Assembly (NCBI GenBank): GCA_963793415.1
Contig: CAWCAC010000002.1
Location: forward strand, 806,001 to 870,000
Reading direction: 5' to 3'
DNA: 64,000 bases
Source: CAXMST01 sp963793415
GTDB taxonomy: Bacteria > Actinomycetota > Thermoleophilia > Solirubrobacterales > 70-9
Shown here: positions 1 to 9,828 of the stretch, piece after piece
Layout of the letters: each line of letters begins with the position of its first letter
Position numbering within the stretch: position 1 is the first letter of the stretch
Translations under genes and position numbers: made by a program
Notes under the pieces: generated by a model
What the model was told of the DNA's origin: nothing
What the model saw: the letters and a program-made list of their open reading frames with translations, nothing else
Database searches by the model: none

Positions 1-1167
1 GTGCTCGAGATCGACGAGCACTCGATGGCGGCCCGGATCCAGGGTGGTGCGCTCGGGCCCGACCTCGAGCGGCAACTCGGAGAGCACGGTCTCACCCTGC
101 GGCACTTCCCGCAGTCATTCGAGCACTCGACTCTCGGCGGCTGGATCGCGACCAGGGCCGGCGGCCACTTCGCGATGGGCGACACCCACATCGATGATCT
201 CGTCGAGTCGGTCCGGGCGATCACGCCCGAGGGCACCTGGGAGAGTCGGCGCCTGCCCGGCTCCGGCGCCGGCCCGAGCCCGGACCGGATGCTGGTCGGC
301 TCGGAGGGGATCCTCGGCCTGATCACCGAGGCCTGGGTCCGCGTCCGCCGCCGGCCGACCTTCAAGCTCTCCTGCGGCGTCAGCTTCGCCGACTTCCGCG
401 AGGCCGCCGAGGCCGTCCGTCTGCTCTCCCAGTCCGGTCTCAACCCCGCCAACCTGCGCCTGCTCGACCCGCTCGAGGCGCTGACGACCGGGGCCGGCGA
501 CGGCGAGAGCGCGCTGCTGATCCTCGGCTTCGAGAGCGCCTTCGCACCCGTAGACGGGCCGATGGAGCAGGCGGTCGCCGCCGCCCGCGACGCCGGCGGC
601 ACCCCGGGGCCGGTCAGGGGCAGTGGCTCAGACGACGGGGGCGACGGTGGGGGAGGGAACGACGATGCCGTCGGGCAGTGGCGCAGCGCCTTCCTCTCGG
701 CCCCGTATCTGCGCGACTCGCTCGTCTCGCTCGGAGTGCTCAGCGAGACCTTCGAGACGGCGGTCACCTGGGACCGCTTCCGCGAGTTCCACGCGGTCGT
801 CATGGAGACGGCGCGGCGCTCGGTCGCCGACGTCGTCGACGCGCCGGCCGACGGACCCGGCGCGCCGCGGATCTCGTGCCGCTTCACCCACGTCTACCCG
901 GACGGGCCCGCCCCGTACTTCACCGTCCTCGCACCGGCTCGCCGCGGCTCGGAGGTCGAGCAGTGGGACGAGATCAAGGCGGCTGTCTCGGAGGCGCTGA
1001 TCTCGGCCGGGGGCACGATCACCCACCATCACGCCGTCGGCCGCGACCATCGTCCCTGGTACGACCTGCAGCGCCCGGACGCGTTCGCGGCGGCGCTTGC
1101 CGGCGCCAAGGCCGCGGTCGACCCACGCGGCCTGCTCAACCCGGGCGTGCTGATCGACCCGGCGTAG
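1..1167 (+). CDS. FAD-linked oxidase, alkylglycerone-phosphate synthase-like (5' partial)
   Basis: The reading frame is open from the first base, so the N-terminus, including part of the FAD (PCMH) domain, probably lies outside the window; 388 residues are visible. Landmarks typical of the AGPS branch of the VAO flavoprotein family are seen: HFPQSFEHSTLGGW near residue 36, PGSGAGPSPDRMLVGSEGI near 86, and the C-terminal HHHAVGRDHRPWY near 341, which matches the catalytic His-rich loop. In eukaryotes the family makes the ether bond of alkyl-DHAP; bacterial members are often annotated this way without proof of substrate. A Gly/Asp-rich insert lies around residues 204-224. The next gene is an acyl-CoA dehydrogenase, which fits lipid metabolism. 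Confidence 0.85.
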   Translation: MLEIDEHSMAARIQGGALGPDLERQLGEHGLTLRHFPQSFEHSTLGGWIATRAGGHFAMGDTHIDDLVESVRAITPEGTWESRRLPGSGAGPSPDRMLVGSEGILGLITEAWVRVRRRPTFKLSCGVSFADFREAAEAVRLLSQSGLNPANLRLLDPLEALTTGAGDGESALLILGFESAFAPVDGPMEQAVAAARDAGGTPGPVRGSGSDDGGDGGGGNDDAVGQWRSAFLSAPYLRDSLVSLGVLSETFETAVTWDRFREFHAVVMETARRSVADVVDAPADGPGAPRISCRFTHVYPDGPAPYFTVLAPARRGSEVEQWDEIKAAVSEALISAGGTITHHHAVGRDHRPWYDLQRPDAFAAALAGAKAAVDPRGLLNPGVLIDPA

Positions 1168-1244
1168 GGTCGCGCCGGAGGCCAGGCGGACCGGGGCCCG
1201 GTCGCCGCCCGGCTGGGCGACCGCGGACAGAGGGCCGCCTGAGA

Positions 1245-1285
1245 TAGGTTTCACCTCCCGGACCGATTGGCCGATCAGCCAGTCG
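1245..1285 (+). promoter_or_regulatory. Promoter -10 and palindromic operator upstream of acyl-CoA dehydrogenase pair
   Basis: TAGGTT at 1245-1250 resembles the -10 hexamers used across this window. Just downstream, 1264-1285 is a 22-bp palindrome (CGA-TGGC-GATC-GCCA-TCG core) in which only two base pairs are not self-complementary. Its size and position over the expected start of transcription are typical of a TetR-type repressor site, as is common for beta-oxidation genes. The regulator is not identified here. Confidence 0.45.
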
Positions 1286-1351
1286 CTCCGTTCGAGGAAA
1301 CGAGCAGCTGCGCGGCTCCCACGCCGCCGACGAGGAAGTTTGGAGGACGAG

Positions 1352-2491
1352 GTGGACCTGACCCTGACCAGTGACGAGCAGGCATTCCGCGATGAGGTGC
1401 GGACCTGGCTCGAGGAGAACCACCCCGGCCCCGAGCCCGACGGCGACGACAGCGCCAAGTTCGCGTTCCAGCGCGAGTGGCAGAAGACGATGCACGACGC
1501 CGGCTGGGCCGGAGTCTCGTGGCCGAAGGAATACGGCGGCCGCGGAGCCTCGCTGCTCGAGCAGACGATCTTCTACTCGGAGATGGCTCGGGCCAAGGTG
1601 CCGCGTCCGGCCAACATCCTCGGCCTGGTGATGGGCGGGCCGGTCGTGATGGCGCACGGTGACGAGAGCCAAAAGGAGCGTTTCCTCGAGCCGATCCTCT
1701 CCGCCGAGGAGATCTGGTGCCAGGGCTTCTCCGAGCCCGAGTCGGGCTCCGACCTCGCCTCGCTGAAGACCAAGGCCGTCAAGGAGAACGGCGGCTGGCG
1801 GATCACCGGGCAGAAGGTCTGGACGACGCTCGGGCACGTCGCCAAGTGGTGCATGCTCGTCGCCCGCACCGACACCGACGCGCCCAAGCACAAAGGCCTC
1901 ACCTACTTCATCTGCGACATGGAGCAGGAGGAGATCGAGGTCCGGCCGCTGGTCCAGATCACCGGCGAGGCGGAGTTCAACGAGGTCTTCTTCAACAACG
2001 CCTACGTCCCCGACGAGAACGTGATGGGCGGCGTCGGCAACGGCTGGATGGTCGCGATCACGACGCTGATGAACGAGCGCGCCGGTCTCGGCGCCTCGGC
2101 CTCGGTCGGCCTCCAGAACGATCTCGAGGATCTCGTCGCCCTGATCAACGAGAAGGGGCTCGGCTCCGACCCGATCCTGCGGCAGCGGATCGCCAACCTG
2201 AAGATGGGGACCGAGGCGCTGCGGCTCGGCGCGATGCGCTCGCTCAGCACCCAGATCCGGACCGGCATCCCCGGCCCGGAGGGCTCGGTTGCGAAGCTCC
2301 AGTGGGGCTCGCTAAACCAGGAGATGACCGAGCTTGCGACCGACCTGCTCGGGGCCGAGGGCCTCGGTAAGGAGACGGACTGGACCTACAAGATGCTGCG
2401 CTCGCGCGCGAACACGATCGAGGGCGGCACCTCGGAGGTCCTCAAGAACATCATCGCCGAGCGGGTGCTCGGCCTTCCGAAGCTCCGATAG
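1352..2491 (+). CDS. Acyl-CoA dehydrogenase (catalytic-type subunit)
   Basis: This 379-residue flavoenzyme should oxidise an acyl-CoA to the 2-enoyl-CoA in beta-oxidation. The FAD/substrate signature FSEPESGSDLASL is seen near residue 128, and the C-terminal NTIEGGTSEVLKNIIAERV carries the Glu usually acting as catalytic base. The GTG at 1352 is chosen because GGAGG lies at 1342-1346, five bases upstream; an in-frame TTG at 1340 overlaps that site. The following gene encodes a second, shorter dehydrogenase after 31 bases. This layout recalls mycobacterial ChsE/FadE pairs that form alpha2beta2 heterotetramers and act on bulky substrates such as sterol side chains. Substrate is not evident. Confidence 0.9.
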   Translation: MDLTLTSDEQAFRDEVRTWLEENHPGPEPDGDDSAKFAFQREWQKTMHDAGWAGVSWPKEYGGRGASLLEQTIFYSEMARAKVPRPANILGLVMGGPVVMAHGDESQKERFLEPILSAEEIWCQGFSEPESGSDLASLKTKAVKENGGWRITGQKVWTTLGHVAKWCMLVARTDTDAPKHKGLTYFICDMEQEEIEVRPLVQITGEAEFNEVFFNNAYVPDENVMGGVGNGWMVAITTLMNERAGLGASASVGLQNDLEDLVALINEKGLGSDPILRQRIANLKMGTEALRLGAMRSLSTQIRTGIPGPEGSVAKLQWGSLNQEMTELATDLLGAEGLGKETDWTYKMLRSRANTIEGGTSEVLKNIIAERVLGLPKLR

Positions 2492-2522
2492 CGGGCCGGT
2501 ACAGGTACAAGGAGACACAGAG

Positions 2523-3503
2523 ATGAACTTCGGTTTCAACGACGAGCAGTCCGAGATCAAGTCGACTGCCAAGCAGTTCGCGCAGGCGCGCTTCAAGTCC
2601 GACGCCGTCCGCGCTCAAGTCGAGAGCGGCGGCTTCGACGAGGCCCTGTGGAAGGAGATCTGCGAGCTCGGCTGGGCCGGGATCGCGATCTCGGAGGAGC
2701 ACGGCGGCCAGGGCCTCGGGATGGTCGAGCTGGTGATCCTCTGCGAGGAGCTCGGCTACGCCGTCGCACCGACGCCGTTCCTCTCCAACGCCTGCGCGGG
2801 CCTCGCGCTCGAGTGGGCCGGCTCCGACGAGCAGAAGGGCCGGCTCGAGGGGATCGCCACCGGCGAGTCCCGCGGCGCGATCGGCAGCCCCGAGGTCTTC
2901 CTCGACGCCGAGGGGGCGGCGGCGCCGGTGATCGTCGACGAGGGCGGCGCCCGGATCCTGGATCCGGGCTCGGTCAGCTTCGAGCCGCTCGACCTGATCG
3001 ACGAGACCCGCGGCTACTCGAAGCCGTCCTCGACCGACGGCGAGGCGCTCGAGGGCGACCTCGGCGCCGCCACCGACAGGATGAGCGTTGCGGTCGCGGC
3101 CGAGCTGATCGGGATCGGGCAGCGGGCGATGGACATGGCCGTCGCCTACGCCAAGGAGCGGCATCAGTTCGACCGCCCGATCGGCGCCTACCAGGCCGTC
3201 TCCCACGCCTGCGCGCAGATGCTCTACGACGTCGAGGAGGCGCGCTCGCTGACCTACTACGCGGCCTGGGCCGCCGATGCGGAGCCCGAGTCGCTGCCGC
3301 TCGCAGCGGCGATGGCGAAGGCCCGCGCGAGCGACGCGGCGTGGTCGGTCGTCAAGGCCTCGATCCAGGTCCACGGCGGCATCGGCTTCACCTGGGAGCA
3401 CGACCTGCACTTCCTGCTGAAGCGGGCAAGGGCCGACGGCCAGCTGCTCGGCACCGCGTCGCAGCATCGCGAGCGGGTCGCCGATCTCGCCGGCATGGCT
3501 TAG
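2523..3503 (+). CDS. Acyl-CoA dehydrogenase family protein (probable partner subunit)
   Basis: A 326-residue protein with the ACAD N-terminal, middle and C-terminal helical segments. The C-terminus has QVHGGIGFTWEHDLHFLLKR, the form found in the partner subunit of heteromeric FadE enzymes, instead of the IEG catalytic motif of its upstream neighbour. The middle domain is short and lacks the canonical SEPxxGSD FAD signature, so it may not bind FAD completely on its own. The ATG at 2523 has GGAG at 2511-2514. Same strand and tight spacing with the preceding dehydrogenase suggest one transcript and one enzyme. Physical association is inference. Confidence 0.87.
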   Translation: MNFGFNDEQSEIKSTAKQFAQARFKSDAVRAQVESGGFDEALWKEICELGWAGIAISEEHGGQGLGMVELVILCEELGYAVAPTPFLSNACAGLALEWAGSDEQKGRLEGIATGESRGAIGSPEVFLDAEGAAAPVIVDEGGARILDPGSVSFEPLDLIDETRGYSKPSSTDGEALEGDLGAATDRMSVAVAAELIGIGQRAMDMAVAYAKERHQFDRPIGAYQAVSHACAQMLYDVEEARSLTYYAAWAADAEPESLPLAAAMAKARASDAAWSVVKASIQVHGGIGFTWEHDLHFLLKRARADGQLLGTASQHRERVADLAGMA

Positions 3504-3552
3504 ACGCTCGACGAAGCCGGAACGGGCCCGCCTGCGCAGGTAGGCTGGCGCC

Positions 3553-4257
3553 GTGTCGTACTGGCTCAAGGCCCTGATCGGCGGGGCGCTGTTCCTCGGC
3601 TCGGTCGTCTTCTTCAGCAAGCAGCTCGTCGAGCTGCTCGAGATCGGCACCTGCGCCTCCGGCAACACGCCCTATGTCTCGGCTCGGCCCTGCCCTGAGG
3701 GAGCCGGCACCGACGCGATGCTGCTGATGGGGTCGATCCTGACCGGCCTTGTCGGGGCCTGGATCTTCGCCGTGCGCGGCTCGCGCCCGGGCCGGGCCGA
3801 CCAGGGTGGAGTCAGTCGCGGGCTCTCCTCCGGGGCGGCAATGTGGGCCATCTTCTTCACCGGCAGCGGCGCCTACATCCTCTTCGCCTCGCTGACCAAG
3901 GACTCGCTGCCCGAAGACGGCAGGCTCGGCGGCATCATCGTCGGCGCGACCTTCCTGCTGATGGGCCTTCCGGTTTCGGTCTACCTGGCCTGGGCGGCCC
4001 TGTCCGATCTCGGGGACCGGAGGCAGAAGCCGGACGACCGCTTCACGCTGCCCGAGTCCGAGGCGACGGTGCGGCCGGCGCCGCGCGTTCCCTACGTACC
4101 GGCGACTCCCGCGCCCGCGCCGACCCCCGCCCAGCCATCGGAGGACGCCGAGTACGACCTGCTCACCCGGCTCGAGCGCCTGCAGAGGCTGCGTGAGTCC
4201 GGCGCCCTCACCGAGGCCGAGTTCGAGACGCAGAAGCGACGCATCCTCGGTAGCTGA
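3553..4257 (+). CDS. Membrane protein with C-terminal SHOCT domain
   Basis: The 234-residue protein has hydrophobic segments near residues 8-24, 54-74, 93-114 and 121-146, then a Pro/Ala-rich linker (about 170-196) and a C-terminal SHOCT motif (LLTRLERLQRLRESGALTEAEF, broken here only by its length, around 201-228). SHOCT domains are short oligomerisation modules often attached to membrane or DNA-binding proteins. The GTG start follows a TAGGCT hexamer (3541-3546) by six bases with no ribosome site, so a leaderless message is likely. The biological role is unknown. Confidence 0.72.
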   Translation: MSYWLKALIGGALFLGSVVFFSKQLVELLEIGTCASGNTPYVSARPCPEGAGTDAMLLMGSILTGLVGAWIFAVRGSRPGRADQGGVSRGLSSGAAMWAIFFTGSGAYILFASLTKDSLPEDGRLGGIIVGATFLLMGLPVSVYLAWAALSDLGDRRQKPDDRFTLPESEATVRPAPRVPYVPATPAPAPTPAQPSEDAEYDLLTRLERLQRLRESGALTEAEFETQKRRILGS

Positions 4258-4292
4258 CCGCGCCGCGCGTCGCCCGGGCGGTCGCCCCGAGC

Positions 4293-4628
4293 TCAGTCCG
4301 AGCTGACCTCGATGTCGGTCACGTGCTGGACCTTGTCTCCGAGCTTGTAGGAGACGTCGACGGTCTCGTTCTTGCGGTAGCTCCCGAACAGGCCGATGTA
4401 CATCGAGAGCCAGCGCCAGCCGGAGAGCTTGCCCTCCTTGACGATCGGCTCGGTAAAGAGGATGCCGTCGGCGTCGGTCTCGTAGTCGGTGCCTTCGGTC
4501 TGCTCGATTCCGTTGATGAAGACGCGGATCGGCTGCGTCGCCCCGGCCGGAAGCTTCACCCGCCTACCGACCTCGATGCCCTCGAGGTCGGTGACGGCGT
4601 GGCCGCGCTTTTTCGGGTCGTCAGGCAC
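4293..4628 (-). CDS. Small conserved hypothetical protein, beta-rich
   Basis: A 111-residue soluble protein starting with GTG (MPDDPKKRGHAVTDL). It contains many aromatic and beta-prone stretches (ATQPIRVFINGIEQTEGTDY, then WRWLSMYIGLFGSYRKNETV) and ends in a short polar tail. No family is recognised with confidence. It starts four bases after the stop of the upstream gene (4633-4977), so both are likely on one transcript. An upstream extension to 4718 would run through that gene in another frame and is rejected. Confidence 0.6.
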   Translation of the reverse strand: MPDDPKKRGHAVTDLEGIEVGRRVKLPAGATQPIRVFINGIEQTEGTDYETDADGILFTEPIVKEGKLSGWRWLSMYIGLFGSYRKNETVDVSYKLGDKVQHVTDIEVSSD

Positions 4629-4632
4629 GGGC

Positions 4633-4977
4633 CTATTCTCGCAGGGCGTCGATGACCGTGTCCGCGTAGTCGGAGCCGCCCTCGCCCTCGATCGGCTTGC
4701 GAAAGGTGCCTCCCGCAAAGGGGACGAGCGAGCCGTCCCCCATCACGTCGACGCCCGCCTCGCGCCGGCGCAGCAGCCGTCCGGTCGAGATCTCCAGGCG
4801 CGCCTTGACCAGCTGCTCGGGGGTGAAGTCGCGAATCATCGAGACGCCCTCGAGCCCGCCCTCGGCGAGGATCGCATCGCAACGCTCGCGCAGCGCCGCC
4901 GCGGCCTGCTCGAGGCTCTCGAATCGCTCCCGCTCGACGACGGGGCCGTTGCGAACGGTGAGCGTGTAGGCGGCCAC
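4633..4977 (-). CDS. Hypothetical protein, 114 residues
   Basis: The start is placed at GTG 4977 because TACGCT (4984-4989 read on the minus strand) sits six bases upstream, matching the leaderless pattern of the window; a longer version would start at 5010. The N-terminus has AAYTLTVRNGPVVERERF, followed by a helical region rich in Glu/Arg and a C-terminal GDGSLVPFAGGTFRKPIEG segment. It has no signal peptide or membrane segment. I do not recognise the family. It heads a two-gene unit and is divergent from the lipoprotein gene at 5031. Confidence 0.6.
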   Translation of the reverse strand: MAAYTLTVRNGPVVERERFESLEQAAAALRERCDAILAEGGLEGVSMIRDFTPEQLVKARLEISTGRLLRRREAGVDVMGDGSLVPFAGGTFRKPIEGEGGSDYADTVIDALRE

Positions 4978-4983
4978 GCGGCG

Positions 4984-5022
4984 AGCGTAGAGGAACCGGT
5001 CCGCGGGCACGGGCTGTAGGTT
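4984..5022. promoter_or_regulatory. Divergent leaderless -10 elements
   Basis: TACGCT on the minus strand (4984-4989) is six bases from the GTG at 4977; TAGGTT on the plus strand (5017-5022) is eight bases from the ATG at 5031. No ribosome binding site is seen on either side. Confidence 0.5.
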
Positions 5023-5030
5023 CCACGGCG

Positions 5031-5534
5031 ATGCGGGCCGACCGGGACACGAAGCCTTCGAGGAAGTGGCGCCTTGCCGCGCTCGTCGCCGTCACGTTGC
5101 TGGCAGCGCCCCTCGCCGCGTGCGGCGACGACGAGGAGGCGCCGGCGCTGCCGCCGCCCTCGCTCGAGCAGTGGCAGGCCCGCGTCAACGGCTACTGCAG
5201 CGACGGCATCCAGGAGGCGGTGGCGCTGCCATTGCCGACGACGACCCGGGACGTGCCCGCCGACGCGCGCGCCCGGGCCGAGATCCTCGTCACCGTCTAC
5301 AACGCCGTGATCCCGCTGCCGCCGCCGGAGGGCAAGAGCGACTTCATCGACGTCTGGCTCGAGGAGCTCAGCTCGGACACCGACCTGCTGAACGAGATCG
5401 CCCGCACGGCCGCCGCCGACGGCGACTACCTGACCCAGATCGGCGAGCTGGATGAGTCAGCCGGCGAGGCGGCCCTCACTCTCGGCCTCGATCAGTGCGC
5501 GGCGTTGGCGAATGCCATCGCCCGGACTCCGTGA
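5031..5534 (+). CDS. Putative lipoprotein
   Basis: The 167-residue product has a charged N-terminus (RADRDTKPSRKWR), a hydrophobic core and a lipobox LAAC at 28-31, so Cys31 should be lipidated and the protein held on the outer face of the membrane. The mature part begins with an acidic and Pro-rich linker (GDDEEAPALPPP) and continues as a mainly helical domain with two further Cys (near residues 60 and 157) that could pair. No enzymatic motif is seen. It ends 14 bases before the convergent citrate synthase stop. Confidence 0.72.
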   Translation: MRADRDTKPSRKWRLAALVAVTLLAAPLAACGDDEEAPALPPPSLEQWQARVNGYCSDGIQEAVALPLPTTTRDVPADARARAEILVTVYNAVIPLPPPEGKSDFIDVWLEELSSDTDLLNEIARTAAADGDYLTQIGELDESAGEAALTLGLDQCAALANAIARTP

Positions 5535-5548
5535 CCCGTGTTTGACCG

Positions 5549-6907
<1,359 letters not shown>

Positions 6908-7016
6908 AGGCGTCCTCCGCGAAGTCGATCTGTGCGTTTCCTGCGTTCCCCTGAAGCGGGCAGTATCTCAGGCCCGGGCCGCCGGGTGTTGCTTCGAGGT
7001 TGCCGCCGCCGCGAGC

Positions 7017-7946
7017 TCAGCGCAGCAGCGGGGCGTCGTTGAAGTGGGTCAGCGACTTGAAGTCGGCGACGCGGGCCTCGACCTCGGCCGGGTCGAGGCC
7101 GCGGACGCGCTCGGTGCCGAAGGCCTCGACGTTGAAGGAGGCCATGACCGAGCCGAAGACCATCGCTCGGCGCAGCTCGTCCCCGTGCGGGTCCTCGGCA
7201 CCGACGGAGTCGAGGTAGCCGAGGAAGCCGCCGGCGAAGCTGTCGCCGGCCCCTGTCGGGTCAGCGACCTCCTCGATCAACAGGCCCGGGATCGCAAATG
7301 CGTCGTCGGGGGTGAAGAGGGCGGCGCCGTACTCGCCGCGCTTGGCGACGACGATCCGCGGTCCCATCTCCATCACCGCGCGGGCGGCCTTGGCGAGGTT
7401 CGACTCGTCGGTCAGCTGACGCAGCTCGGCGTCGTTGAGGAGCAGGCAGTCGACCTCGCCGATTGCGGCGACGAGCGAGTCGCGGGCGGTGTCGATCCAG
7501 AGGTTCATCGAGTCCAGCGCGACGAGGTGGGCGCCGTCGGCCTCGGCGCGGACGCTGCGCTGCAGGTCGGGCTGGATGTTGCCGAGGAAGAGGACCTCGG
7601 ACTCACGGGCGGCCTCCGAGAGGCTCGGCTCGAACTCGGCGAAGACGTTGAGCTGGGTGTCGTCGGTGTGGGCGACGTTGAGGTCATGCTCGTAGTGGCC
7701 CTGCCAGAAGAAGGTGCGGCCGCCCTCGATCCGCGCGATGTCACCGGTCTCGATGCCGCGGTCTTCGAGCACCGCGAGGTCGTCGGCGCCGAAGTCCTCG
7801 CCGACGGGACCGACGACGCGGACCGAGGTGAAGAAGCTGGCTGCGAGGGCGAAGTGAACGGCCGAGCCGCCGAGCATCCGATCGCGCTCGCCGAAGGGCG
7901 TGCGGACGGCGTCATAGGCGATCGATCCAACGACTGTGAGCGACAT
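7017..7946 (-). CDS. PfkB-family sugar/nucleoside kinase
   Basis: The 309-residue protein begins LTVVGSIAYDAVRTPFGERD and has the PfkB signature 2 DPTGAGDSFAGGFLGYL at residues 229-245; Asp235 is the expected catalytic base. The early GGSAVHFALAASFF segment fits signature 1 and the sugar-lid region. Ribokinase-like enzymes phosphorylate sugars, nucleosides or vitamins; this one resembles adenosine/carbohydrate kinases, but the substrate cannot be read from the sequence. The ATG at 7946 is the first start that keeps the family N-terminus. No ribosome site is evident. Confidence 0.88.
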   Translation of the reverse strand: MSLTVVGSIAYDAVRTPFGERDRMLGGSAVHFALAASFFTSVRVVGPVGEDFGADDLAVLEDRGIETGDIARIEGGRTFFWQGHYEHDLNVAHTDDTQLNVFAEFEPSLSEAARESEVLFLGNIQPDLQRSVRAEADGAHLVALDSMNLWIDTARDSLVAAIGEVDCLLLNDAELRQLTDESNLAKAARAVMEMGPRIVVAKRGEYGAALFTPDDAFAIPGLLIEEVADPTGAGDSFAGGFLGYLDSVGAEDPHGDELRRAMVFGSVMASFNVEAFGTERVRGLDPAEVEARVADFKSLTHFNDAPLLR

Positions 7947-8214
7947 AGGCGCGCCATGCTTGCAGAGCCCGCAGCGACATGCGGAGGCCCCCGGGCCAGC
8001 CCGAGGGCGCCGGCAAGCCCTCCGGGCCTGTAGCCTGCGTGATTGCCCGAGGTCGTCATCGGCGCCGTCCCTTACGAGCGACGTCGCCCAGGACTCCAGA
8101 CCGAGTCGGCGGAGCGCCACGCAAAACGGCCGGCTCCACCTCGACCCCGGCATCCCAATCCACACACCTTCCGGGCCGCGCGGTCCGTCACACCACCCAT
8201 AGGGAGTAACCCAC

Positions 8215-9786
8215 TTGAGCGCATTCAGCGACATCGGCCTCAAAGACGAGATCGTCCAGGCACTCGACGAGCTCGGCTTCGAAGAGCCCTCACCCATCCA
8301 GGCGCAGGCGATCCCGGTCCTGCTCGGCGGTCAGGACATGATCGGCCAGGCACAGACCGGCACCGGCAAGACGGCGGCCTTCGGCCTGCCGCTGCTCCAG
8401 CACCTCGACCCCACCGACGACTCGACCCAGGCGGTCGTGCTGACACCGACCCGAGAGCTCTGCATCCAGGTGACGCAGGCGCTGCGCTCTTATGCCGAGC
8501 ACCTCGAGATCAACGTCGTCGCGGTCTTCGGCGGCACCTCGGTCCGCGATCAGGCCGCCCGCGTTCGCTACGGCGCCCACGTCGTCGTCGCCACCGTCGG
8601 CCGCATGAAGGACCTCGTCCAGCGCGGCGCCCTCAACCTCAACGCGACCCGCTACGTGGTCCTCGACGAGGCCGACGAGATGCTCGACCTCGGCTTCATC
8701 GAGGACGTCGAGCGGATCCTGCGGATGTGCCCGAACGGCCGCCAGACGATGCTGTTCAGCGCGACGATGCCGCCGCCGGTCAAGCGGCTCGCCGAGACCT
8801 ACATGTACGACCCGGTGACGATCTCGATCACGCCGAAGAAGCTCACCGTCGACGCGATCGAGCAGGCCTACGTCGAGGTCGAGGCGGCGAAGAAGACCGA
8901 GAAGCTGATCGAGGTCCTGAAGAAGGAGGAGCCCGAGCAGGCGATCGTCTTCTGCAAGACGAAGATCGGCACCTCCCGGCTGGACAAGCGGCTCCGCGAC
9001 AAGGGTCTGCAGTCGAAGGCCCTGCACGGCGACCTCAGCCAGGGCCAGCGCGACGGCGTCATGATCTCCTTCAAGGAGCACAAGTCGCCGCTGCTGGTCG
9101 CGACCGACGTCGCCGCCCGCGGCCTCGACATCGAGCACGTCACGCACGTGATCAACTTCGATCTCCCCAACAACAGCGAGATCTACGTGCACCGGATCGG
9201 CCGCACCGGCCGCGTCGGCCGCACCGGCCGGGCGATCACCTTCGTGACTCCGAAGGAGGTCGGGGAGATCAGGCAGATCGAGAAGGACGTGAAGACCTCG
9301 ATCGGCGAGTGGGAGGCCCCCGAGGACCGGATCGAACACGCTCCGCGGCCGAAGCGCCGCGATCACTCCAAGGACGGTCGCGGCACCGTCGACTGGGACC
9401 GCAGCTCCTCCGAGGACGAGGGCTCGGCCGAGGGCGAGAAGGCGGAGAAGCGCGAGAAGACGGAGAAGCCCGAGAAACCCGACAGGCGCGAGACGGCGCC
9501 GGAGCGCGAGCGCTCTTCGGAGGAGAACGGGTCGTCCGAGAGCGGCGGCGTCCACACGAAGCTGTTCATCAACCGCGGCACCCGCAGCGGCCTGACCGAG
9601 GAGGACATCGAGTTCGCATTGGTCGAGGGTGCGGTGATCCCGGAGGAGTCGATCCACGACATCCGCCTGCTCGAGCGCTTCTCGTTCGTCGACCTCGAGA
9701 CCGAGCACGCCGAGCAGGTCGTCGAGCGGCTCAACGAGACGAAGCTGAAGGGCAAGCAGATAAGAGTGGAGTACGCGAAGGACTGA
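8215..9786 (+). CDS. deaD: DEAD-box ATP-dependent RNA helicase
   Basis: A 523-residue helicase with the Q motif (F4 to PIQAQA near 27-31), motif I AQTGTGKT at 46-53, DEAD near 150, SAT near 181, and HRIGRTGR near 326. After the two RecA domains comes a highly charged Lys/Glu/Arg linker (about 375-440) and a C-terminal RNA-binding domain (VHTKLFINRGTR onward) of the DbpA/CsdA type. It probably unwinds structured RNA in ribosome assembly or cold adaptation. The start is TTG with GGGAG at 8202-8206, eight bases upstream. The 268 bases between this gene and the divergent kinase contain no other gene and could hold a long regulated leader, as for csdA-like genes. Confidence 0.93.
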   Translation: MSAFSDIGLKDEIVQALDELGFEEPSPIQAQAIPVLLGGQDMIGQAQTGTGKTAAFGLPLLQHLDPTDDSTQAVVLTPTRELCIQVTQALRSYAEHLEINVVAVFGGTSVRDQAARVRYGAHVVVATVGRMKDLVQRGALNLNATRYVVLDEADEMLDLGFIEDVERILRMCPNGRQTMLFSATMPPPVKRLAETYMYDPVTISITPKKLTVDAIEQAYVEVEAAKKTEKLIEVLKKEEPEQAIVFCKTKIGTSRLDKRLRDKGLQSKALHGDLSQGQRDGVMISFKEHKSPLLVATDVAARGLDIEHVTHVINFDLPNNSEIYVHRIGRTGRVGRTGRAITFVTPKEVGEIRQIEKDVKTSIGEWEAPEDRIEHAPRPKRRDHSKDGRGTVDWDRSSSEDEGSAEGEKAEKREKTEKPEKPDRRETAPERERSSEENGSSESGGVHTKLFINRGTRSGLTEEDIEFALVEGAVIPEESIHDIRLLERFSFVDLETEHAEQVVERLNETKLKGKQIRVEYAKD

Positions 9787-9828
9787 CGGGTCGGGAGGCA
9801 GTCCTTCGCTTCCGCCAGGGTTTCACGG

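Noticed and set aside
610..670. Possible frameshift in the AGPS-like gene at its Gly/Asp-rich stretch
   Set aside because: Family motifs continue in the same frame on both sides, so this is a low-complexity insert.
4629..4718. Extended N-terminus for the 111-residue hypothetical protein
   Set aside because: It would overlap the upstream gene by 86 bases in another frame and has Arg/Ser-rich shadow composition.
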